NCBI RefSeq assembly: GCF_019192735.1
Contig: NZ_JAHTKP010000013.1
Span: forward strand, 1-64,000
DNA length: 64,000 nucleotides
Source: Kitasatospora aureofaciens
GTDB lineage: Bacteria; Actinomycetota; Actinomycetes; Streptomycetales; Streptomycetaceae
Direction of reading: 5' to 3'
Shown: positions 8,611 to 17,458 of the stretch, piece after piece
How the letters are laid out: the number at the start of each line of letters is the position of its first letter
How positions within the stretch are numbered: position 1 is the first letter of the stretch
The notes under the pieces: model-generated
What the model saw: the letters and a program-made list of their open reading frames with translations, nothing else
Databases searched by the model: none
Told to the model about the DNA's origin: nothing
Translations under genes and position numbers: made by a program

Positions 8611-9579
8611 ATGAGCGAGCAGCCCCCGCCCCCGGTCCTGGTCACCCGCCGTCTTGCGCCCGGGGTGATCGAACGGCTCACCGCACACCACGCCGTCACC
8701 TGCCACGACTCCGACCAGTCGATGCCCCGGCCGGAGCTGCTCGCCGCCGTGCGCGGCCGGCGGGCCGTCCTCACCACCCTGGGCGACCGGGTGGACGCCG
8801 AGTTCCTGGACGCGGCCGGCCCCGGGCTTCGGATCGTTGCCAACCACGCCGTCGGCCACCACAACATCGACCTCGCCGCCTGCGCCGAACGCGGTGTGCT
8901 GGTCAGCAACACCCCCGGCGTGCTCACCACCGCCACCGCCGACATGACCTGGGCGCTGCTGCTCGCCGCCACCCGCCGGCTCGGCGAGGGCGAGCGGCTG
9001 CTGCGCTCCGGGCGCCCGTGGGTGTGGGCGCCCAACCTCCTGCTCGGCCTGGAGTTGGCCGGCACCCCGCTCGGCATCCTCGGCATGGGCCGGATCGGGC
9101 AGGCGGTCGCCCGCCGGGCCCGGGCCTTCGACATGCCGGTCAGCTACCACAACCGCAGCGAGCTGCCGCCCGAGCAGGCCGACGGCGCCACCTGGAAGCC
9201 CCTGGACGAGCTGCTCGCCACCTCGACCGTGCTGGTCGTCACCTGCCCGCTCAGCGCCGCCACCCGGCACCTGCTGGACGCCCGGCGGCTGGCGCAGCTG
9301 CCGCGCGGGGCGGTGGTGGTCAGCATGACGGCGGGCGTGGTGGACGAGGAGGCGCTGGCGGCGGCGCTGGAGTCCGGCGCACTGTTCGCCGCGGCCGTCG
9401 ACAACTTCGAGCACGAGCCGGCCGTCCCGTCCGCGCTGCTCGCCCAGGAGCGCGCCGTACTGGCTCCGCACCTCGGCAGCGCCACCGTCCGGACCCGGCA
9501 GGCGATGGGCGGCCTCGCGGTGGACAACATCCTGGCCGTGCTGGCGGGGAACGAGCCTGTGACGCCCGTGAAGCCTTAG
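8611..9579 (+). CDS. D-2-hydroxyacid dehydrogenase family protein
   Basis: This 322-residue protein has the two-domain D-hydroxyacid dehydrogenase layout (glyoxylate/D-glycerate reductase branch). The NAD(P)-binding motif is GMGRIGQAVARRA near residue 155. The catalytic His is in APHLGS and the Glu in NFEHEP. The segment that normally reads NTARGGLVDEEAL reads SMTAGVVDEEAL here, so the substrate-carboxylate arginine is missing. The protein may therefore use an unusual substrate or be inactive. It overlaps the convergent hydrolase gene by four bases. Confidence 0.83.
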   Translation: MSEQPPPPVLVTRRLAPGVIERLTAHHAVTCHDSDQSMPRPELLAAVRGRRAVLTTLGDRVDAEFLDAAGPGLRIVANHAVGHHNIDLAACAERGVLVSNTPGVLTTATADMTWALLLAATRRLGEGERLLRSGRPWVWAPNLLLGLELAGTPLGILGMGRIGQAVARRARAFDMPVSYHNRSELPPEQADGATWKPLDELLATSTVLVVTCPLSAATRHLLDARRLAQLPRGAVVVSMTAGVVDEEALAAALESGALFAAAVDNFEHEPAVPSALLAQERAVLAPHLGSATVRTRQAMGGLAVDNILAVLAGNEPVTPVKP

Positions 9580-10442
9580 CCGGCCGCCCACGCCAGGGCG
9601 GTGGTCAGCACCCGGAAGGCGCCGAAGTGCGCGGCGCCGGGCTGCAGGAAGAGCTCGGCGCCCGGGATGTGGTCGGCCAGCCAGCGGGAGTGGTCGACCG
9701 GGGAGAACTGGTCGTCCGCGCCGTGCCAGAGCCAGCTCGGCACCGCGATGTCCTCGACCTTGAAGCCCCAGTCGGCGGTGAACGCCAGCACGTCGTCGAT
9801 CCAGCCGTCGGCGCCGTGCCGGAACGCCTCCCGGTAGTTGCTCTGCAGCATCCGCCGCAGCCCGCTGTCGGCCACCACCTCCCGGTCGGCGGGCGACAGT
9901 TCGGGCCGCAGCCCCTTCAGCAGCCGGACCGGGTCGCTCTTGATCTGCTGGGACCGGAACTCCATCGCGTCCGCGATCCGGTCGTGCCCGCGCTCGGCCT
10001 CCCGGTAGGCGCGGACGTTCGACGGGGTCATCCCGGCGTACCAGTCCAGGCCGGTCGCGTTCCGCGGCGCCAGACCGACGAGTACCGCCACCCGGGTGAC
10101 CCGCTCCGGCAGCAGCGCCGCGCAGGCCAGCGCGTGCGGGCCGCCGCCCGAGCGGCCGAGCACCGCGAAGTCCCCCAGCCCGAGGTCGTCCGCGATGGTC
10201 CGCACGTCCGCCGCCGCCGCGCTCACCCGGCGCCCCGGCAGCCGGGTCGAATCGCCGTAGCCGGGCCGGTCGTACGAGATCAGCCGCACGCCCAGCCGGT
10301 ACAGCACCGTGCTGCGCGGATGCGGGCCGACCCGGCTGCCGGGCATGCCGTGCAGCAGGAACACCGGACGGCCGCGCGGGTCGCCCAGGGACTCCACGGC
10401 GAGCGCGCGGCCGTCCGCCGACTTCACCATCCGTAACGACAC
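9576..10442 (-). CDS. alpha/beta hydrolase
   Basis: A 288-residue alpha/beta hydrolase. The oxyanion HGMPGSR is near residue 31 and the nucleophile elbow is GRSGGG with Ser98. The likely acid is in HGADDQF, and the base is His in AAHFGAF near the C terminus. It starts with GTG behind a strong GAGGAGG. It resembles proline-iminopeptidase/epoxide-hydrolase-like members, but no substrate can be named. It has no signal peptide and is convergent with the dehydrogenase gene. Confidence 0.85.
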   Translation of the reverse strand: MSLRMVKSADGRALAVESLGDPRGRPVFLLHGMPGSRVGPHPRSTVLYRLGVRLISYDRPGYGDSTRLPGRRVSAAAADVRTIADDLGLGDFAVLGRSGGGPHALACAALLPERVTRVAVLVGLAPRNATGLDWYAGMTPSNVRAYREAERGHDRIADAMEFRSQQIKSDPVRLLKGLRPELSPADREVVADSGLRRMLQSNYREAFRHGADGWIDDVLAFTADWGFKVEDIAVPSWLWHGADDQFSPVDHSRWLADHIPGAELFLQPGAAHFGAFRVLTTALAWAAG

Positions 10443-10481
10443 GCGCGGCCTCCTCAGTGGTCCCGGATCAGTGCTCCCGGG

Positions 10482-11420
10482 TCAATGCTCCCGGTCGGTG
10501 GTGGTGCGGATCTCCCGGCGGGCCTGCCAGGTGGTGTGCTCGCGGGACACCGCGTCCTCGGCGTCCCGGGCCAGCCGGGCCCAGATCTCCTCGGCGTCGG
10601 CCGACTCCAGGTCCAGCGCGGTCAGTTGGTGCCGGATCAGCTCCAGCTCGTCGGCGGCCAGCCCGTACGCGGCGGCCAGCGGCGCGTACTGCCGCAGCTG
10701 CGCCCACGCGGTGACCGAGGCGGCCACCGCCGAGACCGTGCCGAGTGCGTCGTAGGTGAACGCGCCGAGCGCCCGCAGCACCGCCAGCACCAGCCCGAGT
10801 GCCGGGAGCACCACGCCCAGCACGCCCGTCCAGTGGCCGGCCCGGGCGCAGTAGCGGGACTTCGAGCGGTACCACTCCTGCTGCACCTGGATCCGCTCCC
10901 GCAGGTACACCTCGCGGCGCACGGCGAGCGGCTGCTCGCGCAGGCGGCGCATCGCCTCTGTGATCCCGGCGAGCTCCGTGCCTCTGCCCGGCCCGATCAC
11001 CCGGCTGCCGCGGAATGCCCCCAGCACCCGGCCGAGCTGGAAGCGGTACAGGCCCTCGGCGTCCGGCAGGGTGCGCGGCGGCGGCCGGTAGGCGTCGGCC
11101 CGGACGGCGAACTTCCAGGCCAGCGTCTTGACGGACTCGGCGGCGGCCCGGCCCTCGTACCAGAGGCCCTGCGGGTTCTGCCGGCTGATCACCACGGCGA
11201 GGGCGATCGCGCCGAGGTAGGCGACGGCGGCCGGCCAGGCCCACGGCGCGCCGTCGGCGGATCCGGTCGCGGCGGCGACGGCGAGGAGGATCAGCTCCCA
11301 GGCGGAGAGGACGACCGAGCGGCGCTGGCCCTGCAGCGAGGCCGAATCGGCGGTCCAGAACAGCTCGGGCAGCAGATCGCGCTCCCGCACCCACCCGGTC
11401 CGCCCCGCACCCGACGCCAT
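10482..11420 (-). CDS. DUF4231-type membrane protein
   Basis: About 312 residues with two pairs of hydrophobic segments: near residues 38-80 (VVLSAWELILLAVAA and VAYLGAIALAVVI) and near 205-245 (TGVLGVVLPALGLVLAVL and the segment after it). A charged cytoplasmic tail ends at TTTDREH. The layout and RYCARAGHW-type motif match DUF4231/SLATT-like membrane proteins, some of which are proposed to work beside nucleotide-signal or NLR-type immune proteins. I prefer the ATG at 11420 over an upstream one at 11510. The family call is moderate and the function unknown. Confidence 0.65.
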   Translation of the reverse strand: MASGAGRTGWVRERDLLPELFWTADSASLQGQRRSVVLSAWELILLAVAAATGSADGAPWAWPAAVAYLGAIALAVVISRQNPQGLWYEGRAAAESVKTLAWKFAVRADAYRPPPRTLPDAEGLYRFQLGRVLGAFRGSRVIGPGRGTELAGITEAMRRLREQPLAVRREVYLRERIQVQQEWYRSKSRYCARAGHWTGVLGVVLPALGLVLAVLRALGAFTYDALGTVSAVAASVTAWAQLRQYAPLAAAYGLAADELELIRHQLTALDLESADAEEIWARLARDAEDAVSREHTTWQARREIRTTTDREH

Positions 11421-11562
11421 CTTCGGCCCCCACCCGTCGCTCCGGTCGCACCGCTCTCCTGCCCCGACGCGCTCCCGGGTACGCCTGCCGCCCGCCCGGG
11501 CCGCCCGCAATGGCCGGGAAGCCCCGGTGGTTGTCCGGCGGGCGGCCGGGCGGCGCTGACCG

Positions 11563-12327
11563 TCAGTACGTGTAGAAGATCCGCTCGGCGTTGTCGCTCA
11601 TCTGCTTGATGTTCCACTCCGTCCCGCCCGGCACGTTGCCCGAGCGGAACAGCGGCGGGGCGTCGCCCGTGCCGGCCGCCGCCGCGTCGGCCAGGCGGCC
11701 GACCGCCGAGGCCACCACGGCCTGCATCAGCGCGCTGGTGACGATGGTGGAGACCGGGCCGAACGTGGTCTCGGCGGCCGGGTGGGTCAGCTCGCCGTCG
11801 CCGACCGCGATCTTGCTGTCCAGCACCACGTCGCAGTTGTCCTTCAGATACGTCCCGGACGGGTGCGCCGAGGGCACCTCGCCCGGGTAGGCGAGCGAGG
11901 TCACCCCGATCACCTTCAGGCCGCGGTCCCGGGCGTACCGGGCCAGCTCGACCGGCATGATCTGGCGGCCGGACAGCGAGATCACGAACAGCACGTCGCC
12001 CGCCGTCGCCGGGGTCAGGTCCAGGCTCGTGGTGGCCAGGCCGGAGACCCGCTCCAGCGCGCTGGCCAACGGCGCGGGCATCACCGTCACCCCGGCCATC
12101 CCGGGGACGTTCAGCAGGTTCACCGGGACCAGCCCGCCGGCCCGGTAGACCACGTCCTGGGCGGGCAGCGAGGAGTGCCCGGCGCCGAAGGCGAAGACCC
12201 GGCGGCCCTCGGCGATCGCCTCGGCGAGCAGCGCGGCGGCGGCCTCGATGGTGTCGGCCTCCTCCTCGCGGACCCGCTGGAGGTGGGCGATCGCGGCGTC
12301 GAAGTACCGGCCGACCAGGTCGTTCAT
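11563..12327 (-). CDS. SIS-domain sugar isomerase-like protein
   Basis: About 254 residues with a SIS (sugar isomerase) fold. The phosphosugar-binding loop is FGAGHSSLPAQDVVYRAGG near residues 45-65, and a second one is ISLSGRQIMPVELARYARD near 115-133. Proteins of this type bind or isomerise amino-sugar phosphates, and this one may act in N-acetylglucosamine or related sugar use. ATG 12327 is favoured because GGAGGC lies a few bases upstream. It stands alone, divergent from dmdR. The exact substrate is not inferable. Confidence 0.82.
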   Translation of the reverse strand: MNDLVGRYFDAAIAHLQRVREEEADTIEAAAALLAEAIAEGRRVFAFGAGHSSLPAQDVVYRAGGLVPVNLLNVPGMAGVTVMPAPLASALERVSGLATTSLDLTPATAGDVLFVISLSGRQIMPVELARYARDRGLKVIGVTSLAYPGEVPSAHPSGTYLKDNCDVVLDSKIAVGDGELTHPAAETTFGPVSTIVTSALMQAVVASAVGRLADAAAAGTGDAPPLFRSGNVPGGTEWNIKQMSDNAERIFYTY

Positions 12328-12548
12328 CTGTTGCCTCCGCTCTCTGCCGGTGAGGGAGCCGGCCGGGTGGGACGGCCGGGGTGGTCCAGACCGCCAGTGG
12401 AGAAAGCTACGGCGAGCACCGTGGTACCTCGGCGGCACCGCTGTCAACAGGAACGAAAACCGGTATCGGAAGCACCTGCGCGGGCCCGGTTGTCGGCGCG
12501 GTACGTCAGAATTGGCGGTGAGGACACCGAGGAACGGAGCCAGCGGCG

Positions 12549-13241
12549 ATGTCTGGGCTGATCGACACCACAGAGATGTACCTTCGCACCATCCTGGAGC
12601 TGGAGGAGGAGGGCATCACCCCGATGCGCGCCCGGATCGCCGAGCGCCTGGAGCAGAGCGGCCCCACGGTCAGCCAGACGGTCGGCCGGATGGAGCGCGA
12701 CGGGCTGCTCCAGGTCGCCGGGGACCGTCACCTGGAGCTCACCGAGGAGGGCCGCCGGCTCGCGGTGCGCGTCATGCGCAAGCACCGCATCGCCGAGTGC
12801 CTGCTGGTCGACGTGATCGGCCTGGAGTGGGAGCAGGTGCACGAGGAGGCGTGCCGCTGGGAGCACGTGATGAGCGAGACGGTCGAGCGCAAGGTGCTCG
12901 CCATGCTCGGCCACCCGACCCAGTCCCCGTACGGCAACCCGATCCCGGGCCTGGACGAGCTGGGCGACGCCAAGGCCGAGGGCGAGGGCTTCGACGCCGC
13001 GCTCGTGCCGCTGGACTCGGTCAAGCCGGGCGAGGACGGCGCCAGCGTCATCGTCCGCCGGATCGGCGAGCCGATCCAGACCGACGAGGACCTGATGCGC
13101 ACGCTGCGCCGGGCCGGGGTCCGGCCGGGCTCCACGGTCAAGGTGAGCACCGGCGTCGGCGGCGTCCTGGTGGGCACCGGCGAGAACGCGGCGGAGCTGG
13201 GCAAGGACATCGCGCAGCACGTCTTCGTCGCCCAGGCCTGA
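12549..13241 (+). CDS. dmdR: iron-dependent repressor, DmdR/IdeR (DtxR family)
   Basis: A 230-residue DtxR-family metalloregulator. All the known metal ligands are in register: Met10, Cys102, Glu105 and His106 (primary site) and His79, Glu83 and His98 (ancillary site). A winged helix occupies about residues 1-70, followed by the dimerisation domain and a C-terminal SH3-like FeoA domain. With Fe(II) it should repress siderophore and iron-uptake genes. It is monocistronic and ends at a strong terminator. Streptomycetes usually have two paralogues (DmdR1 and DmdR2); which one this is cannot be settled here. Confidence 0.93.
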   Translation: MSGLIDTTEMYLRTILELEEEGITPMRARIAERLEQSGPTVSQTVGRMERDGLLQVAGDRHLELTEEGRRLAVRVMRKHRIAECLLVDVIGLEWEQVHEEACRWEHVMSETVERKVLAMLGHPTQSPYGNPIPGLDELGDAKAEGEGFDAALVPLDSVKPGEDGASVIVRRIGEPIQTDEDLMRTLRRAGVRPGSTVKVSTGVGGVLVGTGENAAELGKDIAQHVFVAQA

Positions 13242-13273
13242 GCGGCAACCGAACGAAGAACAAGTGCGACGAG

Positions 13274-13306
13274 AAGGGCCCGCTGCTCCCCGTGCAGCGG
13301 GCCCTT
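13274..13306 (+). terminator. terminator after dmdR
   Basis: AAGGGCCCGCTGC pairs with GCAGCGGGCCCTT around a 7-base loop, followed by a short T-run. It lies 32 bases after the dmdR stop. Confidence 0.88.
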
Positions 13307-13549
13307 TCGCCTCCCCGTCCCCTCCGGTTCCCCTCCGTCCCCCTCTTCCCTCCCGTCCCCTCCGCTCCCTCCCGGTTTCCCCTCCACCGCCCCGCCCGGC
13401 TTCCCCGTCCGAGCGTCCCTTCCGGCGTCCCCTCGCACCGCAATTCCTCCCCTCGGCCGATCTTGGTAATCCTTGAGCGCTGTCACTCGTACGAGGGGCT
13501 TTCACGGTTGAGCAGCGGGTATTTCCTGGCCTTATCCGCACATGCGTAT
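13307..13549. other. pyrimidine-rich low-complexity spacer
   Basis: About 170 bases of nearly pure C/T with repeated CCCCTCC/TTCCC units, then 70 bases of mixed sequence. No gene-like frame with proper codon bias was found on either strand. Confidence 0.6.
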
Positions 13550-13585
13550 GACGGGCCCTGTCTCCGGTGGGAGACAAGGCCCGTC
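13550..13585. terminator. hairpin, likely terminator of the leftward primase gene
   Basis: GACGGGCCCTGTCTCC pairs imperfectly with GGGAGACAAGGCCCGTC across a 3-base loop. It lies 83 bases beyond the stop of the leftward primase/polymerase gene. Confidence 0.65.
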
Positions 13586-13667
13586 ACTCGTGCGCGTTGT
13601 GTCGCGCGGCGCGCGCCCTCACCCGATAGGCGTAGAGCGGCCGTTAGGGGGGGGCGGCGACTCCGCC

Positions 13668-14378
13668 TCAGCGCACAGCCGCCGCCGGCTGCGCGGGCTG
13701 GGGGTGGACCGCGGGAGCCTCGCGCCCGCACGCGTACGCCAGCGGGCTGATCAGCTCGGCGGCGTCCGGCAGCCAGCGGTTGAGCGCGGAGGGGGAGCGG
13801 GCCCACTGGGCGTACCCGGTGCTGCCGATCCGGGACGGCGGGGCGACCGTCCAGTCCCCCTCGCCGCGGGCGACCAGGTCGAGCCGGCCCGGCGGCCAGC
13901 CGAGCTTGCGGAGCATCTCCGGCAGCTTGGCCGCGACCCCGGGCAGGACCAGGAAGTGCAGCCGCCGGCCGACCCGTCCCGGCGAGGCGGGCAGGACCAC
14001 GACCGGGCCGAGCTGCAGATCCATCCGCTCCATCCGGGCCAGCGCCAGGCACCCGGCCGTCTCCGGGACGTCCAGGACGTCGAAGGAACGGCCGGTGGGC
14101 AGCAGGATGGAGGCCTGCGGCCGCTCGGTCCACCAGCGCCGTACCGCCCCCGGCCCCGCGCTCGCCTTGCGGGCCCAGTCCGCGTCCAGCGGGTGGGCGC
14201 CGGGCAGCGGGCAGCGCGGGTCGCCGCAGGAGCAGCGGGCGGGGCCGTCGCCGTCGATCAGCCAGGCGCCCGGGGCGACCTCCCAGTGGCGGGATTCGGC
14301 GTAGCTGACGGCTTCGATGAGCAGCGGGGGCAGTCCGGCGTTCTTGCCCTGGTCGGGGGAGTCGGGGATGTCTTCCAC
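13668..14378 (-). CDS. bifunctional DNA primase/polymerase-type protein
   Basis: A 236-residue protein resembling the prim-pol (PF09250-type) domain found in streptomycete chromosomal genes. Features include AVSYAESRHWEVAPGAW at the start, a Cys-rich segment CSCGDPRCPLPGAHP at about 49-63 and FDVLDVPETAG near 99. The acidic pair expected at a polymerase centre is only partly obvious (DVLDV), so activity is uncertain. The start is GTG 14378. No helicase partner is adjacent, unlike mobile-element prim-pol proteins. Confidence 0.68.
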   Translation of the reverse strand: MEDIPDSPDQGKNAGLPPLLIEAVSYAESRHWEVAPGAWLIDGDGPARCSCGDPRCPLPGAHPLDADWARKASAGPGAVRRWWTERPQASILLPTGRSFDVLDVPETAGCLALARMERMDLQLGPVVVLPASPGRVGRRLHFLVLPGVAAKLPEMLRKLGWPPGRLDLVARGEGDWTVAPPSRIGSTGYAQWARSPSALNRWLPDAAELISPLAYACGREAPAVHPQPAQPAAAVR

Positions 14379-14684
14379 GCGGTGCTCAACTACCGTGTGT
14401 GAGGCTGGTTACGGCCCGGCGGAAGCCGGTTGGGCGCATCATGGCAATGTCACCCGATCGGGTAGCTCAACCGAGTTGGAGCGGGCGGGGGCGGGCGCAG
14501 TGGGGGCGCACAGGAGCATTTCCCAGGGCGCGTGGGGGGTGCGGTTCGTCACCGTGGGTATCCCGCTGGCGTTGCTGATCGCTAACCTGGTGTCAGATTC
14601 CTTGGACGGTCGGACAGTCGGCAACAGATCAGCAGAATCGTCGCCCGCCGGCCGGGACCGGAGGGTGTGGGGAGGCGAAGCCCA
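14379..14684. other. divergent intergenic region
   Basis: A 306-base gap between the leftward primase gene and the rightward regulator. It contains ACCCGATCGGGT (a 12-base palindrome at 14451-14462) and then CTCAAC-CGA-GTTGGAG, an imperfect inverted repeat. Either could be an operator. No gene was found. Confidence 0.45.
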
Positions 14685-16061
14685 ATGGCCGCGAGACCAC
14701 TCGTCGCACGACAGCCCAACGAGCGTCTGCAGCAACTGATCCAGGAGGCCAGCTGCTCCAACGCCGGCCTGGCCCGGAGAGTCAACCTCTGCGGCGCCGA
14801 GCACGGTCTGGACCTGCGCTACGACAAGACCTCCGTCGCCCGGTGGCTGCGCGGCCAGCAGCCGCGCGGCCAGGCGCCGGCCGTGATCGCCGAGGCCCTG
14901 GGGCGCAAGCTCGGCCGCGGCGTGTCGGTCGAGGAGATCGGCATGGCCGACGGCAAGAACCTCAGCTCCGGCATCGGGCTGCAGTTCGCGCCGACCCTGA
15001 ACGGGGCGCTGGAGCAGGTCTGCGAGCTCTGGCGCAGCGACGTCGGCCGGCGGGACTTCCTGACCGGGGCGACGGTCGCCGCCTCCGCGCTGGTGGAGCC
15101 CAGCCGGGACTGGCTGATCACCCCGCCCGACCCGGTCGTGGCGCGCACCGGCGGCCCGCGGGTCGGCCCGACCGACGTGGCCGCGATCAAGGCGACCACG
15201 GCGATGCTGGTCGACCTGGACCACCGCTTCGGCAGCGGGCACGTCCGCCCGGTGGTCGTCCACTACCTCAACTCGGTGGTCTCCGGCCTGCTCGGCGGGG
15301 CGTACCGGGAGGAGACCGGGCGCCAACTCTTCGCCGCGGTGGCCCGGTTGACCGAACTGGCCGGCTACATGGCGGTGGACACCGGACAGCCCGGGCTGGC
15401 CCAGCGCTACTACATCCAGGCGCTCCGGCTGGCCCAGGCGGCGGACGACCGCGGCTACGGCGGCTACGTGCTGGCGGCCTCGATGAGCCACCTGGCGGCG
15501 ACGCTCGGCAACCCGCGCGAGATCGCCCAACTCGCGCGCGCCGCCCAGGAGGGCGCCCGCACGGTGGCCACCCCGACGGCGATGGCGATGTTCTACGCCG
15601 CCGAGGCCCGCGGCCACGCCCTGCTCGGGGACGCCCGGTCCTGCGAGGCGGTGGCGGCCAAGGCGCTGCAGATGATGGAGAAGCGCCATCCGGAGGACGA
15701 CCCGGACTGGATCGTCCACTTCGACGACGCCTACCTGGCGGACGAGCTGGCGCACTGCCACCGGGACCTCGAACAGGCCGGCCAGGCCGAGCACTACGCC
15801 CGCCGGGCGCTCGACCTGCACCCGCCGACCCGGGTCCGGCGGCGCGCCGTGGACCTCGTCCTGCTGGCCACGGCGCAGTTGCAGCAGCGCGACCTCGAGC
15901 GCGCCTGCGAGACGGGCGCGCAGGCGGTCCGGCTGCTGAGCGGGCTGCGGTCCAACCGGGGCGTCGAGTACCTGGACGAGTTCCGGCGCCGGCTGGAGCC
16001 GTTCCGGGAGCAGCGGGTGGTCCGCGAGTTCCACGCCCGGGCGGACGCGGAGGCCGCCTGA
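14685..16061 (+). CDS. XRE-like regulator with TPR domain (NsdA-like)
   Basis: About 458 residues. The N terminus (LVARQPNERLQQLIQEA, then SNAGLARRVN and TSVARWLRGQQPRG) is a helix-turn-helix-like region of about 85 residues. A conserved linker (CELWRSDVGRRDFL) follows, then TPR-like helices from about 170 to the end. The layout resembles NsdA-type streptomycete regulators that influence antibiotic production and sporulation. ATG 14685 is chosen because GGGGAGGC precedes it. NsdA orthology is not claimed. The TPRs may sense a protein or peptide partner. Confidence 0.75.
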   Translation: MAARPLVARQPNERLQQLIQEASCSNAGLARRVNLCGAEHGLDLRYDKTSVARWLRGQQPRGQAPAVIAEALGRKLGRGVSVEEIGMADGKNLSSGIGLQFAPTLNGALEQVCELWRSDVGRRDFLTGATVAASALVEPSRDWLITPPDPVVARTGGPRVGPTDVAAIKATTAMLVDLDHRFGSGHVRPVVVHYLNSVVSGLLGGAYREETGRQLFAAVARLTELAGYMAVDTGQPGLAQRYYIQALRLAQAADDRGYGGYVLAASMSHLAATLGNPREIAQLARAAQEGARTVATPTAMAMFYAAEARGHALLGDARSCEAVAAKALQMMEKRHPEDDPDWIVHFDDAYLADELAHCHRDLEQAGQAEHYARRALDLHPPTRVRRRAVDLVLLATAQLQQRDLERACETGAQAVRLLSGLRSNRGVEYLDEFRRRLEPFREQRVVREFHARADAEAA

Positions 16062-16246
16062 TCACCGTCCGCATCACCTTCCGTCACGGCGCGTGTGGGG
16101 AGCGTGTGGGATGTCCCGCCCACGTGGTCACCGGGTTCGGCGAACCGGTAGCGTGGGCGCGACGTCCAAGGAACTGTGATGCTCCCAAGAACCGACGAGA
16201 TGTGGTCCGCCGTCAGCGCGCGGTCGTGCACAGGTGAGGAATCGCG

Positions 16247-17404
16247 TTGAGCCAGCGCCGCTCGTACCCCAACTCGGGTGACTTCAACCTGGACGACCTG
16301 TTCCGCCCCGAGCCCGGCCAGCAGCAGGGCCAGCAGGCCCCGCAGGGCGGGCCGCAGGCCCACCCGGGCCAGCCGATGCCGCCGGTGGGGCAGCCGTCCG
16401 GGCAGCCGGAGTACCTCGGTGAGGGCGCGCACGCGCTGCCGACGCAGGCCATGCCCGCCCAGGGCGCCCCCTGGGGCACCGCCCCGCACCCGGGCGCGCC
16501 CCAGCCCGGTATGCCCCAGCCCGGTATGTCGCAGCCCGGCTATGGCGTCCCGCAGGCCGATCCGGCCCCGGAGACGCAGCACCTCCCGCCGTACCCGGCC
16601 GCCCAGCCCGGCTACCCGCAGCCCGGCCCTGCCTACCCGCCGCAGCCCGGCCCCGGCTACCAGGGCTACCCGCCGGCCGCGCAGCCGCAGCCGGTGGCCC
16701 CGGACTACTCCGGCCCCGAGTACCAGACCGCGGCCGTCCCGCTGCACGAGGGCCGCGGGAGCGGCCGCCCGTCCAACAAGCTGATCATCGGCGGGGTCGT
16801 GGCCGGCTGCGCGGCGGCCGGCATCCTGGTCGCCGTCCTGATGAGCAGCGACGACACCAAGAGCGGCAGCGACAAGAAGACCGCTCCGGTGGCCGCCACC
16901 AGCAGCGCCGCCCCCGGCCCGTCCAGCGCGAGCGGCTCGGCCTCCACCGTCGACCCGGAGGTCAAGGCGCAGGCCCAGCCGCTGTCGGACCTCCTCGGCA
17001 CCGCGAGCGACAGCCGTTCGGCGGTGGTCGGCGCGGTCGGCTCGGTGCAGAAGTGCGACAAGCTGCCCGAGTCGCAGCAGGCGCTGACCGGGGCGGCCGG
17101 CAAGCGGCGCGAGCTGCAGACCAAGCTCGGCCAGCTGAAGACCGACAAGCTGCCCGGCGGCCCACAGCTGGTGGAGCAGCTCAACGCGGCCTGGACGGCC
17201 TCGGCGCAGGCGGACGACGAGTACGCGGCCTGGGCGTCGGACTCACAGGCCCCGGGCGCCTGTGGCAAGCAGGACAACCAGCACTACAAGAACGCCGTCG
17301 CGGCCAGCGGCACGGCGACCACCGCCAAGAAGCAGGCGGCCACCCTCTGGAACGCGATAGCCACCCAGGCCGGCCTGCCCTCCCGCAGCGACGGGGACCT
17401 GTAG
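16247..17404 (+). CDS. membrane-anchored protein with Pro/Gln/Gly-rich cytoplasmic region
   Basis: This 385-residue protein starts at TTG 16247 behind GGTGAGGA. Residues 1-170 are Pro/Gln/Gly-rich with repeats such as QPGMPQPGMSQPGYG. One membrane segment lies near 180-200 (IIGGVVAGCAAAGILVAVL). The outer part has a Ser/Ala/Thr linker and then a helical domain of about 130 residues with two conserved-looking cysteines (QKCDKLPES and APGACGKQD). It is of unknown function. The topology is N-in, C-out, like many actinobacterial Pro-rich anchored proteins of the wall or polar growth machinery. Confidence 0.7.
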   Translation: MSQRRSYPNSGDFNLDDLFRPEPGQQQGQQAPQGGPQAHPGQPMPPVGQPSGQPEYLGEGAHALPTQAMPAQGAPWGTAPHPGAPQPGMPQPGMSQPGYGVPQADPAPETQHLPPYPAAQPGYPQPGPAYPPQPGPGYQGYPPAAQPQPVAPDYSGPEYQTAAVPLHEGRGSGRPSNKLIIGGVVAGCAAAGILVAVLMSSDDTKSGSDKKTAPVAATSSAAPGPSSASGSASTVDPEVKAQAQPLSDLLGTASDSRSAVVGAVGSVQKCDKLPESQQALTGAAGKRRELQTKLGQLKTDKLPGGPQLVEQLNAAWTASAQADDEYAAWASDSQAPGACGKQDNQHYKNAVAASGTATTAKKQAATLWNAIATQAGLPSRSDGDL

Positions 17405-17419
17405 CGATCCTGTGCAGAA

Positions 17420-17444
17420 GGGCGGGCCGGTCGCCGGCCCGCCC
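17420..17444. terminator. bidirectional terminator
   Basis: GGGCGGGCCGG pairs with CCGGCCCGCCC across a 3-base loop between two convergent genes. Confidence 0.8.
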
Positions 17445-17458
17445 CTCCGCTTCACCCG

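Noticed and set aside
4545..9134. A 1529-codon leftward frame opposite the FxsT-like gene
   Set aside because: It is the antisense shadow of the FxsT-like and dehydrogenase genes, caused by the GC-rich third positions; it has no domain.
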